A DNA stretch of 64,000 bases from Flavobacterium frigidimaris. GTDB lineage: Bacteria > Bacteroidota > Bacteroidia > Flavobacteriales > Flavobacteriaceae. The position numbers and the translations under genes were made by a program. Within the stretch, counting starts at the first letter, position 1, and every line of letters begins with the position of its first letter. The notes beneath the pieces were generated by a model, which saw nothing but the letters and a program-made list of their open reading frames with translations, made no database searches and was not told where the DNA came from. Of this stretch, positions 8,077 through 16,302 are shown one piece after another. The stretch lies in the NCBI GenBank assembly GCA_900129595.1, contig FQWG01000009.1:1-64000 (forward strand). Direction: 5' to 3'.

Positions 8077-8757
8077 ATGTACGAAGATTTAAAATACTGG
8101 TATTTACGGGATCATAAGCTGTTTAAAACGTTGAGTTATGCTCAGATCAAACAATTGTGTATTATTACAGGTTTTAAAAAAGCGTCGAAAGGAGAGATTA
8201 TTTATTTTTCTGCTTCAGATCTGCCACGTATATTTTTACTTAAAAAAGGAAATATCAAAATTGTTGCGATTGACGATGATGGTAACGAAACAATCAAAGA
8301 TATTATTCAGAAAGGGGATTTGTTTGGCGAATTGACTTTAGAAACAGATCATAATAACGAAGAATATGCAAAAGTCCTTTCAGATGATGTTGCAATTTGT
8401 AGTTTTTTGATGTCGGATTTTGAAGATCTATTGCTTAGAAATCCAACATTGGCACTTTCTTATACCAAGCTTGTGGGTTTAAAAATGAAAAGCACCAAAA
8501 ATAGTTATGCCAATTTAATTTCTAAAGATGCCAGAACACGGCTGTATTTGTTTCTTAAAGACTGGGCAGAAAAGGAAGGCGAACGAACTGGAAATACAGT
8601 AAGGCTCGAAAACTATTTAACACAAACTGATATTGCCCAAATGATTTGTACGTCAAGGCAAACCGCAACACAATTATTGAATGAAATGGAAGCTAATAAT
8701 CTTTTAGTGTACAACAGAAAAGAAATTGTTATTCATGATATTACCAAAATACAATAG
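8077..8757 (+). CDS. Crp/Fnr-family transcriptional regulator
   Basis: The 226-residue protein has an N-terminal cyclic-nucleotide-binding-like barrel (about 20-130), with the typical turn GDLFGELTLE. A C-terminal winged helix follows (about 150-226), in which TQTDIAQMICTSRQTATQLL is the recognition helix-turn-helix. No Fnr-type cysteine cluster is seen near the N-terminus, so an oxygen-sensing iron-sulfur role is unlikely. The gene stands alone after the acyl-CoA dehydrogenase terminator. Its targets are unknown. Confidence 0.88.
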   Translation: MYEDLKYWYLRDHKLFKTLSYAQIKQLCIITGFKKASKGEIIYFSASDLPRIFLLKKGNIKIVAIDDDGNETIKDIIQKGDLFGELTLETDHNNEEYAKVLSDDVAICSFLMSDFEDLLLRNPTLALSYTKLVGLKMKSTKNSYANLISKDARTRLYLFLKDWAEKEGERTGNTVRLENYLTQTDIAQMICTSRQTATQLLNEMEANNLLVYNRKEIVIHDITKIQ

Positions 8758-8970
8758 TTGAATAACTAATTGTAAAGGACTGTTGCAGTAGCAATAAAGT
8801 TAAAATAGTATTATATTGCAGGAACTTTGATGGATGTTTTTTTAATTCTCAGGGTTGATAATGCCATTTTATTGTTTTAGAAATTATTCACCTGTTTAAA
8901 GTGTGAAAGAAATATTTTAAACCTTCTTCTTTAGAAATTTAAGTTCTAAAGTCAGATCAAATCTTTTTTT

Positions 8971-9948
8971 ATGAAAAAACTGTATTTTCTTCTTCCGTTT
9001 GTTTTTTTGGCCTGTAAATCGAATCCGTCAACAGTTAGCGAAAAAGCTTCAAAGGCAATTTCGAAACCACTTGAGATTACTTATAAAGTAAATGAGACAG
9101 AGGTTTCGGATTTCTTAAAATATCTGTCTTCAGATGAATTGGAAGGCCGTGAAACGGGAACAAAAGGAATTGAAAAAGCAGCAGTGTTTTTAGAAGATTT
9201 TTTTAAGAAAAATAATGTAAAACCTTATTTTTCTACATACCGCGATACGTTGACTAACTTTAAGTCACCGGCATATAATATTGTTGGAGTCTTAGAAGGA
9301 ACAGATCCTGAACTGAAAAAGGAATTTGTGGTTCTGAGTGCGCATTACGACCATATTGGTTTAGAGAAAAAAGAACAGGCAGACATTATCAATAACGGCG
9401 CAAATGACGATGCGTCCGGAGTCACGGCGGTGGCACAAATGGCAAAATATTTTAGTGAAACCAAATCAAATAAGCGCAGTATTCTTTTTGTCTTTTTTGC
9501 GGGAGAAGAAAAAGGTTTGCTGGGATCTAAAAGTTTGGTGCAAAAGCTTAAAAAACAAAACTTCAATTTATACACGCAACTTAATATCGAGATGATTGGT
9601 GTGCCAATGAAACGTGATTACCTTGCTTATATTACAGGTTTTGATAAATCGAATATGGCCGAAAAAATAAATGAATATACAGGGAAAAAGACCATAGGTT
9701 TTTTGCCAAAGGAAGCCGAATATCAACTGTTCTTCAGATCTGATAATTACCCGTTTTTTGAAGTTTTTGGGAAACCATGTCAATCGATAAGTACTTTTGA
9801 TTTTGAGAACTTTGATTTTTATCACCATGTTTCTGATGAATTTAAACTGATGGACATTCCGCACATGACTGCTTTTATTCAGGAGTTTTTGCCTGCAGTG
9901 ACTAAAGTTACGACTTCGACAACAGAAGAAATTACAATGAATAAATAA
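8971..9948 (+). CDS. M28-family metallopeptidase lipoprotein
   Basis: The N-terminus MKKLYFLLPFVFLACK is a lipoprotein signal with the modified cysteine at residue 15, so the enzyme should sit on a membrane facing the periplasm. The M28 zinc-aminopeptidase core shows SAHYDHIG (first metal His/Asp), NGANDDASG (bridging Asp) and FFAGEEKGLLGS (catalytic Glu and metal Glu). The substrate is probably peptides with a free N-terminus. The length of 325 residues fits single-domain members. It is followed 35 bases later by an SDR gene, with which it may share a transcript. Confidence 0.88.
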   Translation: MKKLYFLLPFVFLACKSNPSTVSEKASKAISKPLEITYKVNETEVSDFLKYLSSDELEGRETGTKGIEKAAVFLEDFFKKNNVKPYFSTYRDTLTNFKSPAYNIVGVLEGTDPELKKEFVVLSAHYDHIGLEKKEQADIINNGANDDASGVTAVAQMAKYFSETKSNKRSILFVFFAGEEKGLLGSKSLVQKLKKQNFNLYTQLNIEMIGVPMKRDYLAYITGFDKSNMAEKINEYTGKKTIGFLPKEAEYQLFFRSDNYPFFEVFGKPCQSISTFDFENFDFYHHVSDEFKLMDIPHMTAFIQEFLPAVTKVTTSTTEEITMNK

Positions 9949-9983
9949 TCACTCTTTTTACTTGATTTGCTTATTTTTGCTTT

Positions 9984-10661
9984 ATGAAAAATATTATTGT
10001 TACCGGAACCAGTAGAGGAATTGGTTACGAATTAGCATTGCAATTTGCCAATGCCGGAAATCAGGTTTTAGCTATTTCCAGAAAAATACCTCAAGCACTT
10101 TTAGAACATCAAAATGTTACTTGTCTCTCAGTTGATTTATCAGATGAAACTGCGTTGAAGGAAGTAGATAGTTTTCTTTCTTCGACCTGGAAAAAAGTAG
10201 ATGCTGTAGTTCATAATGCAGGCGCTTTATTATTGAAGCCTTTTTCAGAAACCACTCAGGCTGATTTTGAAAGTATTTATAAAGTGAATGTTTTTGCTGT
10301 AGCGAATCTTACCCGAATTTGTTTGCCTTATCTCCAAAAAGGAAGTCATGTTGTTACAATTAGTTCAATAGGCGGCGTAAGAGGAAGTCTTAAATTCGCC
10401 GGATTAGCAGCTTATAGTTCAAGCAAAGGTGCGGTAATTACTTTAACAGAATTATTAGCTGAAGAATATAAAGAACGGGGGATTTCGTTTAATGTCCTGG
10501 CTCTGGGTTCAGTCCAGACAGAAATGCTTAATGAAGCTTTTCCGGGATATCAGGCACCAATTTCTGCTGAAGGAATGGCAACTTACATTTATGATTTTAC
10601 ATTAAATGGAAATAAATATTTTAACGGGAAAGTATTGGAAGTTTCTTCTACAAATCCTTAA
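9984..10661 (+). CDS. SDR-family NAD(P)-dependent oxidoreductase
   Basis: This is a short-chain dehydrogenase/reductase of 225 residues. The N-terminal cofactor motif TGTSRGIGYE lies at residues 7-16, NAG follows near 88-90, and the catalytic Ser (ISSIGG) and Tyr-Lys (AYSSSKGA) are present. The Tyr is followed by SSSK, so the YxxxK spacing holds. The substrate cannot be deduced. It follows the M28 peptidase by 35 bases on the same strand. Confidence 0.88.
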   Translation: MKNIIVTGTSRGIGYELALQFANAGNQVLAISRKIPQALLEHQNVTCLSVDLSDETALKEVDSFLSSTWKKVDAVVHNAGALLLKPFSETTQADFESIYKVNVFAVANLTRICLPYLQKGSHVVTISSIGGVRGSLKFAGLAAYSSSKGAVITLTELLAEEYKERGISFNVLALGSVQTEMLNEAFPGYQAPISAEGMATYIYDFTLNGNKYFNGKVLEVSSTNP

Positions 10662-10680
10662 ATTTTTATATATTATTAAT

Positions 10681-10704
10681 TGTCAGGCTGAGCGGAGTCG
10701 AAGC
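10681..10704. repeat. Short dispersed repeat (CTGAGCGGAGTCGAAG)
   Basis: CAGGCTGAGCGGAGTCGAAG is a motif found scattered between genes in many Flavobacterium genomes. One copy is seen in this window, between the SDR gene and the SprT-like gene. Confidence 0.4.
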
Positions 10705-10757
10705 CATTTTGCTATTTCATTTGATTTAAAAAACATACTTCATAACTCATAATTATT

Positions 10758-11354
10758 GTGATCGAAACATTAGCCAGATATATCCCGGAACATGCTGTAA
10801 AGCCTGTCTTTGATTTGATTGTTGCCAATCAGGTGCATCTTAAAATCGTAAATGAGCGCCAAACGCGCCATGGTGATTATAGAAGAGGACCAAGTGGTAA
10901 ACATGAAATTACGGTAAATGCCAGTTTAAATAAATATCGTTTTTTGATTACGCTTATTCATGAAATTTCACATCTGGTAGCATTTGAGAAGTTTGGCCGG
11001 CAAATAAAACCTCACGGTAATGAATGGAAACATACCTTTCAGCGTATGATGATTCCTTTTATACGTCCGGAGATTTTCCCGGGGCAATTATTACCGCTGT
11101 TAGCGAGGCATTTTAAGAATCCCTCTGCAAGCAGTGATACCGATACTACTTTGTCTCTCGCTTTAAAGCAATTCGATGCGCAAAACGATAAAAACTATGT
11201 TTTTGAAATTCCCTATGGAAGTATATTCAGAATTAAAAACGGTAAAGTATTCAAGAAATTAGCCGTTAGAACGAAGCGATTCGAATGCATTGAAATAAGT
11301 TCTGGAAGAACGTATCTTTTTAATCCAAATGCTGAAGTTGAGGTTATAAATTAA
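10758..11354 (+). CDS. SprT-like zinc metalloprotein
   Basis: The SprT-like domain shows the zinc/catalytic motif HEISHL at about residues 75-80, followed by HGNEWKHTF, which carries the third metal ligand. SprT/Spartan relatives include DNA-protein crosslink proteases, but most bacterial SprT-like proteins are uncharacterised. The start is a GTG at 10758, since no in-frame ATG precedes the conserved region (MIETLARYIP). The length of 198 residues is usual. It is likely cytoplasmic, with no signal peptide. Confidence 0.82.
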   Translation: MIETLARYIPEHAVKPVFDLIVANQVHLKIVNERQTRHGDYRRGPSGKHEITVNASLNKYRFLITLIHEISHLVAFEKFGRQIKPHGNEWKHTFQRMMIPFIRPEIFPGQLLPLLARHFKNPSASSDTDTTLSLALKQFDAQNDKNYVFEIPYGSIFRIKNGKVFKKLAVRTKRFECIEISSGRTYLFNPNAEVEVIN

Positions 11355-11442
11355 ATTCCAAATTCCAACTCCGCACGAAAACTCAAAAAAAATCCAAATT
11401 CCAATACTGATACGCAGTTGGAATTTGGAATTTTTTTTATTG
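11355..11442. terminator. Repeat-derived inverted repeat with T-run
   Basis: ATTCCAAATTCCAACT (11355-11370) and its perfect reverse complement at 11416-11431 are followed by eight T. The pair forms a hairpin after the SprT-like gene and before the convergent mlaF-like gene. The TTCCAAATTCCAA wording belongs to the word-like intergenic repeats of this genome. Confidence 0.65.
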
Positions 11443-11457
11443 GAATTTAAAAGGGTT

Positions 11458-12219
11458 TTAACCTTTAAGATATGCTTCTCTCACTTTTTTAAACAGGTTC
11501 GAAGAGTAAACAAACTTCACAATGTCTTTGTTGTCTGTTCTGAAAATTTCTTCTTTGGTTCCCTGCCACGCTTTTACTCCTTTTTTCAGGAAAACAATGT
11601 TTTCTCCAATTTCCATTACCGAGTTCATATCGTGCGTATTGATTACGGTGGTGATATTATATTCTTCGGTAATTTCTTTAATCAGATTGTCAATCAAAGT
11701 CGAGGTGTTGGGATCTAAACCTGAGTTGGGTTCATCGCAAAACAAATATTTAGGATTGTTTACAATCGCGCGGGCAATCGCCACACGTTTTTGCATACCT
11801 CCGGAAATTTCAGAAGGCAGTTTTTTATGGGCATCGACAAGATTTACTCTTTCCAGAACAAAATCAACACGTTCCTGGATTTTTGCTTTATTGTCGTTGG
11901 TGAACATTTTTAGGGGAAAAGCAACATTTTCTTCAACAGTCATTGAGTCAAATAAAGCACTTCCCTGAAAAACCATTCCAATTTCAGTTCTTAATTCTCG
12001 TTTTTCGTCTGGGTTTAATTCAGAATAAACTCTTCCGTCAAACTCAATTGTTCCTGAATCTGGAGTATGAATTCCTAGTAGGCTTTTTAATAAAACAGTT
12101 TTCCCGGATCCACTTTGGCCAATAATTAAGTTGGTTTTCCCAGTTTCAAAAACAGTTGAAATTCCTTTTAAAACTTTACTGTCGCCAAATGATTTTTCTA
12201 AATTTTTTACTTCTATCAT
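11458..12219 (-). CDS. MlaF-type ABC transporter ATP-binding protein
   Basis: This is the ATPase of an MlaE/MlaF-class ABC system, which moves phospholipids or other lipids between membranes. The Walker A motif GQSGSGKT is at residues 34-41. The signature SGGMQKRVAIARA and the Walker B region YLFCDEPNSGLDP are intact. The length of 253 residues is standard. Its ATG overlaps the stop codon of the permease gene by one base, so the two are co-transcribed. No MlaD-like MCE protein gene lies next to the pair here. Confidence 0.92.
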   Translation of the reverse strand: MIEVKNLEKSFGDSKVLKGISTVFETGKTNLIIGQSGSGKTVLLKSLLGIHTPDSGTIEFDGRVYSELNPDEKRELRTEIGMVFQGSALFDSMTVEENVAFPLKMFTNDNKAKIQERVDFVLERVNLVDAHKKLPSEISGGMQKRVAIARAIVNNPKYLFCDEPNSGLDPNTSTLIDNLIKEITEEYNITTVINTHDMNSVMEIGENIVFLKKGVKAWQGTKEEIFRTDNKDIVKFVYSSNLFKKVREAYLKG

Positions 12220-12965
12220 TATCCTAATAATAATTGAGTTAATATATAATTAAAAAGAATAATACAAACAGATGTCCAGACAAAGGATACCGTACTTGCT
12301 TTACCCACTTCTAATGCGCCACCTTTCATGTAATATCCGTGAAAAGATGGAATTGTAGCTAATAACATTGCAAAAATTAAAGTTTTAATGAAGGCATATG
12401 TAATATGAAAAGGAATAAATTCCATTTGAGCACCCTGAATAAAATCTTCACTAGTTGAAAATCCTCCGTAGGCACAAGCAAGCCATCCACCAAAAATCCC
12501 CAGGAACATACTAATTCCAATTACAAAAGGATACATTAACAGGGCTACTATTTTTGGGAAAACAAGATAGTTTAATGAATTAACACCCATAACTTCTAAG
12601 GCATCAATTTGTTCCGTAACACGCATTGTTCCGATACTGGAAGTGATGTAAGATCCCATTTTTCCGGCCATAATTACCGAAATAAAAGTAGGGGCAAACT
12701 CCAATATCACAGATTGACGTGTAGCAAAACCAATTAAATATTTTGGAATTAATGGATTAGTTAAGTTTAACGCAGTTTGAATGGCAACAACTCCTCCAAT
12801 AAAAAAAGAGATAAAACAAACAATACCAAGAGAGTCGATTATTAAATCGTCGATTTCTTTAAAAATCAATTTTTTCATCACAGACCATTTCGTCTGTTTG
12901 TTAAAAATTTCTTTCAGCATTAAAAAATATCTTCCTAGTTGAGATATATAACGAATTAGCATCAT
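12219..12965 (-). CDS. MlaE-family ABC transporter permease
   Basis: The 248-residue inner-membrane permease has about five hydrophobic segments: around 50-70, 75-100, 140-180, 190-215 and 225-245. The family signature near FAPTFISVIMAGKMGSYITS and RVTEQIDALEVMG is present. The upstream ATG (M1) and the adjacent M2 are both possible starts. It forms a two-gene operon with the ATPase, whose start codon overlaps its stop. A role in asymmetric outer-membrane lipid maintenance is inferred from the family. Confidence 0.92.
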   Translation of the reverse strand: MMLIRYISQLGRYFLMLKEIFNKQTKWSVMKKLIFKEIDDLIIDSLGIVCFISFFIGGVVAIQTALNLTNPLIPKYLIGFATRQSVILEFAPTFISVIMAGKMGSYITSSIGTMRVTEQIDALEVMGVNSLNYLVFPKIVALLMYPFVIGISMFLGIFGGWLACAYGGFSTSEDFIQGAQMEFIPFHITYAFIKTLIFAMLLATIPSFHGYYMKGGALEVGKASTVSFVWTSVCIILFNYILTQLLLG

Positions 12966-13045
12966 AATTTTTGAAATATTGGCTAAGGTAAAAAGAAGTT
13001 ATGAGTTTTGGATCATGAGTTAAGCATTTTCGGTTGTTTTCCGAA

Positions 13046-13945
13046 TTAGATTAACTTTTGTTTCATTTTTTGAAAACGATAATTTCTTATAAATTTAGCT
13101 TGTTCAGGTGTAACTAATAATGGTGTTTTGGCTTTTTTCGCTTTCCAGAACCCTCTTATATAGTCTAAAAATAAAAATGGTTTTTTCTTCATCATCGCCA
13201 GTTTTGCCGATGCAATTGCGGTAATCCAAAAACCGTATCCTAAAGTATAAAAAGCTTCTCCTTGTTTGTAACGAGCTGTTTTGTTGTAGTTTGCACCCGT
13301 TGGTTTAAGGTGTTTTACGTGCAAAGATTCATCGGTAACGATTTTCCAGTCATAATATTTACATAGTAATTCGTCTACTGTGTCCCAGCCCATAGCAGGT
13401 CTTAAACCTCCAATTTGTTGGTAAGTTGCTTTGCGGTATGCTTTTAATGCACCACGAATATGATCTTTATCGGTTAGGTTTTCTAAAATCCAGTCGCCAT
13501 TTTTTTCGATGTAACAAAATCCGCCGACCATTCCAATTTTAGGATCAGATTCAAAATGCTTGATTATAGTTTCGAAATAATTAGTGGGGAAAATTAAATC
13601 ACCGTCTATTTTTACAATAATATCATAATCAGAATCTAATGTTTCAAAACCTTTTTGGAAAGCCTGAATCACTTTACTTCCCGGCATATGAATTGCATCT
13701 GAAGTTTTATTTACAACAGAAATATACGGATTGTCCTTGGCAAAACCCAAAACAACTTCTTCTGTTTTATCAGTCGAATTGTCATTTACAACCACAATTT
13801 TTGAAGGCAAAACGGTTTGCGATACCAAAGATTGCAAAGTCAGGCCAATAAGATCTTGTTCGTTGTGGGCGGGAATAACGATGTAGTAAGCCCCCCAACC
13901 CCCAAAGGGGGAGCTTGATGAATTTTGTGAATCTGAATTCTTCAT
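13046..13945 (-). CDS. Family 2 glycosyltransferase
   Basis: This GT-A glycosyltransferase of 299 residues has the nucleotide-sugar core YYIVIPAHNEQDLIG, VNDNSTDKT and the metal-binding KIDGDL (about residues 112-117). The acceptor side WDTVDELLCKYY follows. Residues 10-19 (SSSSPFGGWG) are encoded by one arm of a dispersed C/G-rich repeat, so the natural N-terminus is altered just before the conserved YYIVIPAHNE. It lies 21 bases after a methyltransferase gene, and the two probably work on the same surface glycan or lipid. Confidence 0.85.
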   Translation of the reverse strand: MKNSDSQNSSSSPFGGWGAYYIVIPAHNEQDLIGLTLQSLVSQTVLPSKIVVVNDNSTDKTEEVVLGFAKDNPYISVVNKTSDAIHMPGSKVIQAFQKGFETLDSDYDIIVKIDGDLIFPTNYFETIIKHFESDPKIGMVGGFCYIEKNGDWILENLTDKDHIRGALKAYRKATYQQIGGLRPAMGWDTVDELLCKYYDWKIVTDESLHVKHLKPTGANYNKTARYKQGEAFYTLGYGFWITAIASAKLAMMKKKPFLFLDYIRGFWKAKKAKTPLLVTPEQAKFIRNYRFQKMKQKLI

Positions 13946-13999
13946 TTTGTAAAATTTGTTCGAAAACTATTTTATTCCCCCTTTGGGGGTTAGGGGGCT
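13889..13999. repeat. C/G-rich inverted repeat spanning two gene ends
   Basis: The left arm 13889-13913 (AGCCCCCCAACCCCCAAAGG and on) and the right arm 13976-13999 (CCCCCTTTGGGGGTTAGGGG within it) are near-perfect inverted copies about 60 bases apart. In the minus-strand mRNA they can pair as a stem of about 23 bp. One arm encodes the end of the methyltransferase (SPLTPKGG), and the other encodes residues 10-19 of the glycosyltransferase (SSSSPFGGWG). It looks like a small mobile or MITE-like element. Confidence 0.7.
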
Positions 14000-14515
14000 T
14001 CTCTCCGCTACAATAATATAATACCTAGGAGTAAAATATCTTAGCAATGGTCTGAAACCAAACTTTTTTACCGGATGTGTAAATTTTTGGCGATCGGTTA
14101 TTTTCCAGCCTGTTTTTTCTAAAAGCCAGTCTAATTGCCAGTCTTCAAATTCATGGTAATGTCTGTCCCACATATCTGTTTTAGAACGATATGCCGGAGA
14201 AAACCATAAACGCAACGGAATTGAAATTAACAATTTGTCACATTTTACATTTTCAAGAATCGTGTACGGATTTAGCAAATGTTCAAAAATTTCGAATGCA
14301 GTAAAAACAGTATATTCTTCGGTTTGCAAAGCCGTTTGATCGTTGTCTAAATCTTCGCCTTTGGTATTTTTTACAGTATAACCGTTTTCTTCCATTATTT
14401 TAGAAAATGGATTGGGTACACCAAAATCAAAAATAGTTTCTGATGTTGTAACGTGTTTTTGTAAAAACTCTAAGGTAAGTTTGAATCTTTTATTCGGAAA
14501 CGTTTTTTCGTACAT
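13967..14515 (-). CDS. Class I SAM-dependent methyltransferase
   Basis: The 182-residue protein resembles methyltransferases that sit beside glycosyltransferases. The SAM site is weakly marked by TIFDFGVPNPFSKIMEENGY, and the post-I region shows YTVFTAFEIFEHLLNP. MWDRHYHEFEDWQLDWLLEKTGW is typical of this small family. The last ten residues SPLTPKGGIK come from the inverted repeat, so the original protein likely ended near YYIIVAE. It is the first gene of a pair with the glycosyltransferase. Confidence 0.75.
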   Translation of the reverse strand: MYEKTFPNKRFKLTLEFLQKHVTTSETIFDFGVPNPFSKIMEENGYTVKNTKGEDLDNDQTALQTEEYTVFTAFEIFEHLLNPYTILENVKCDKLLISIPLRLWFSPAYRSKTDMWDRHYHEFEDWQLDWLLEKTGWKITDRQKFTHPVKKFGFRPLLRYFTPRYYIIVAERSPLTPKGGIK

Positions 14516-14520
14516 AGTCG

Positions 14521-14545
14521 TTGCGAGGAACGAAACAAGCTCTCG
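14521..14545. repeat. Short dispersed repeat (TTGCGAGGAACGAA)
   Basis: TTGCGAGGAACGAAACAAGC matches a widely scattered bacterial intergenic repeat. It lies just upstream of the methyltransferase start. A decayed relative (CATTGCGAAGATTTCTCC) is at 3086-3103. Confidence 0.4.
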
Positions 14546-14576
14546 TTCTTGATTTTATAATTAGGTCGCAAATATA

Positions 14577-14612
14577 CTAAAAAGTCCGCATTTTAGAATG
14601 CGGACTTTTTTT
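14577..14612. terminator. Terminator after the KAS III-like gene
   Basis: AAAGTCCGCATT (14581-14592) pairs with AATGCGGACTTT (14597-14608), with T-runs on both strands. Confidence 0.8.
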
Positions 14613-14682
14613 AAGTTTTCAGTCTCAGTTTTCAGTCTCAGTATTCAGAAGCTGAAAACTGTGACTGCGACTGTAAACTAAT

Positions 14683-15741
14683 TTAGTATCGGTAAACAAA
14701 TGCATTCACATTCATTCCTGCTCCAACTGAAGCAAAAATAACAACATCGCCTTTGTTGATTTCGTGATTTTCTAATTTGCCCTGAATCAATAAGTCAAAT
14801 AAAGTAGGTACAGTTGCAACGCTGCTGTTTCCTAAGTCATGAATACTCATTGGCATAATATCTTTAGGTGCAGTTTTATCGTACAGTTTGTAAAAACGTG
14901 CAATAATCGCCTCATCCATTTTTTCGTTGGCCTGATGAATAAGGATTTTCTTTACTTCATCAATACCGATTCCGCTTTTGTCTAAACAGCTTTTCATGGC
15001 GCAAGGAACCTGGCTTAAAGCAAATTCGTAAATCTTACGACCGTACATTTTGATGTATTTAATATCCGGATCTAAATCTGGATTGTATGATTTTCCGAAG
15101 TATAAATAATTGGCTTCATCATTTGCAAAAGTAGCACTTTCGTAAGATAATAATCCAGATTCGTCATCAGATGCTTCTAAAATAGAAGCGCCGGCACCAT
15201 CAGAATAAATCATCGAATCACGATCATGATCGTCCACAACTCTTGATAAGGTTTCGGCACCAATAACCAAAACACGTTTTGCCATTCCGGATTTAATGAA
15301 TGCATTGGCCTGCAAAACACCTTCGATCCAGCCCGGACATCCAAAAAGAATATCGTAAGCGACACATTTAGGATTTTTGATGTCCAGTTTGTTTTTAACA
15401 CGGGTTGCCAGACTTGGCAAAATATCAGATTGATTTGTTCCGGATTTTACATCGCCAAAATTGTGGGCAAAAATAATGTAATCTAATGTTTCCCGATCGA
15501 TATTAGCGTTTGCAAGAGCTCTTTCGGCAGCGAAAAAAGCTAAATCAGATGAGGTATGTTGATCTTCGGCATAACGACGGTTTTCGATTCCGGTGATACC
15601 TTTAAATTTTTTAATTACAACTTCGTTAGGGTAAGCAAAAGGAGTTCCGTCTTCGTTTAGAAACACATGATCACCAAAGTCAGTGTTGCTTACTTCTTTA
15701 TTTGGAATATAACTTCCTATACCTATTATTTTTATTTTCAT
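14683..15741 (-). CDS. 3-oxoacyl-ACP synthase III family protein
   Basis: This thiolase-fold condensing enzyme resembles FabH. The active-site Cys is C135 in ILFGCPGWIEG. The His (LIHQANEKMDE) and Asn (LGNSSVATVP) of the triad are present. The length of 352 residues is slightly above classical FabH (about 320), as in KAS III-like enzymes that start specialised fatty acids or polyketides. There is no fatty-acid gene next to it, so its starter unit and pathway are unknown. It is monocistronic with a terminator. Confidence 0.85.
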   Translation of the reverse strand: MKIKIIGIGSYIPNKEVSNTDFGDHVFLNEDGTPFAYPNEVVIKKFKGITGIENRRYAEDQHTSSDLAFFAAERALANANIDRETLDYIIFAHNFGDVKSGTNQSDILPSLATRVKNKLDIKNPKCVAYDILFGCPGWIEGVLQANAFIKSGMAKRVLVIGAETLSRVVDDHDRDSMIYSDGAGASILEASDDESGLLSYESATFANDEANYLYFGKSYNPDLDPDIKYIKMYGRKIYEFALSQVPCAMKSCLDKSGIGIDEVKKILIHQANEKMDEAIIARFYKLYDKTAPKDIMPMSIHDLGNSSVATVPTLFDLLIQGKLENHEINKGDVVIFASVGAGMNVNAFVYRY

Positions 15742-16045
15742 TATTCCTTAATTAGCCAATAAATTTATGGCTAAATTATAAATAAAATTATGATAACTAT
15801 CATAAAAAATACTATGCATGCATATAATTATGAAATAATAATTATTTGTGGGATTTATTGTTAATTTTCTAACGAATTTTAAGTTTTACCGAGATTTCAA
15901 ACGATTGAGATTTGTTTTTTGAATTATTTTTATTGAAAAAATTATAAAGTTTATTTGTGTTTTGTTACAAATAAAACCGAAGTTTCAAAAAGTGTTAAAA
16001 AACAGAAAGACTTATGATTTATTTTGAGGTGGTGTCAGTGACGTT

Positions 16046-16166
16046 TGCGCGTGAGGGATAGGAGCTAACTGCCGAAGCAGTGTGGATAGCCCGACAGCAT
16101 CGCGGTAAGAGGGCGTATATGCGCAAACTACTTTTGCCCTCTTATCGGGATGGTGGCACGTCCTGA
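16046..16166 (+). repeat. Two-hairpin dispersed repeat, copy 2
   Basis: On the plus strand: GCGCGTGAGGGATAGGAGC, a small hairpin (AACTGCC/GGCAGT-like), GGATAGCCCGAC, then a long hairpin. The long stem GGTAAGAGGGC/GCCCTCTTATC encloses a 21-base loop at 16115-16135, and the element ends GGTGGCACGTCC. Frame and loop length match copy 1 at 2885-2999, but the stem sequences differ and each stays paired. Confidence 0.75.
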
Positions 16167-16239
16167 TTATTTTAGACTTTAGATTTTAGATTTGTTTCAC
16201 GTTACGCTCGAACTTGAAACCTGAAACAAAACAAACAAA

Positions 16240-16278
16240 AACAGAAAACCCGACAAGTTAAAAGACCTGTCGGGTTTG
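16240..16278 (-). terminator. Terminator of gcvP
   Basis: AAACCCGACA (16246-16255) pairs with TGTCGGGTTT (16268-16277), followed by T-rich sequence on the minus strand. The same CCCGACA/TGTCGGG stem recurs after obg and after the S46 peptidase gene. Confidence 0.8.
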
Positions 16279-16302
16279 AATATATAATTACAAAACTATT
16301 TC

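Larger units (their letters stand above)
15742..16302. other. 561-bp gap without a gene
   Basis: The right half holds the two-hairpin repeat (16046-16166), a word-like stretch (GTTTCACGTTACGCTCGAAC and GAAACCTGAAAC near 16194-16226) and the gcvP terminator. The left half (15742-16020) is AT-rich and includes the start region of the minus-strand KAS III gene. No open frame is supported. Confidence 0.6.

Noticed and set aside
15742..16302. Small RNA gene in the gap upstream of the KAS III-like gene
   Set aside because: Apart from the two-hairpin repeat, no stable structure or promoter could be supported.
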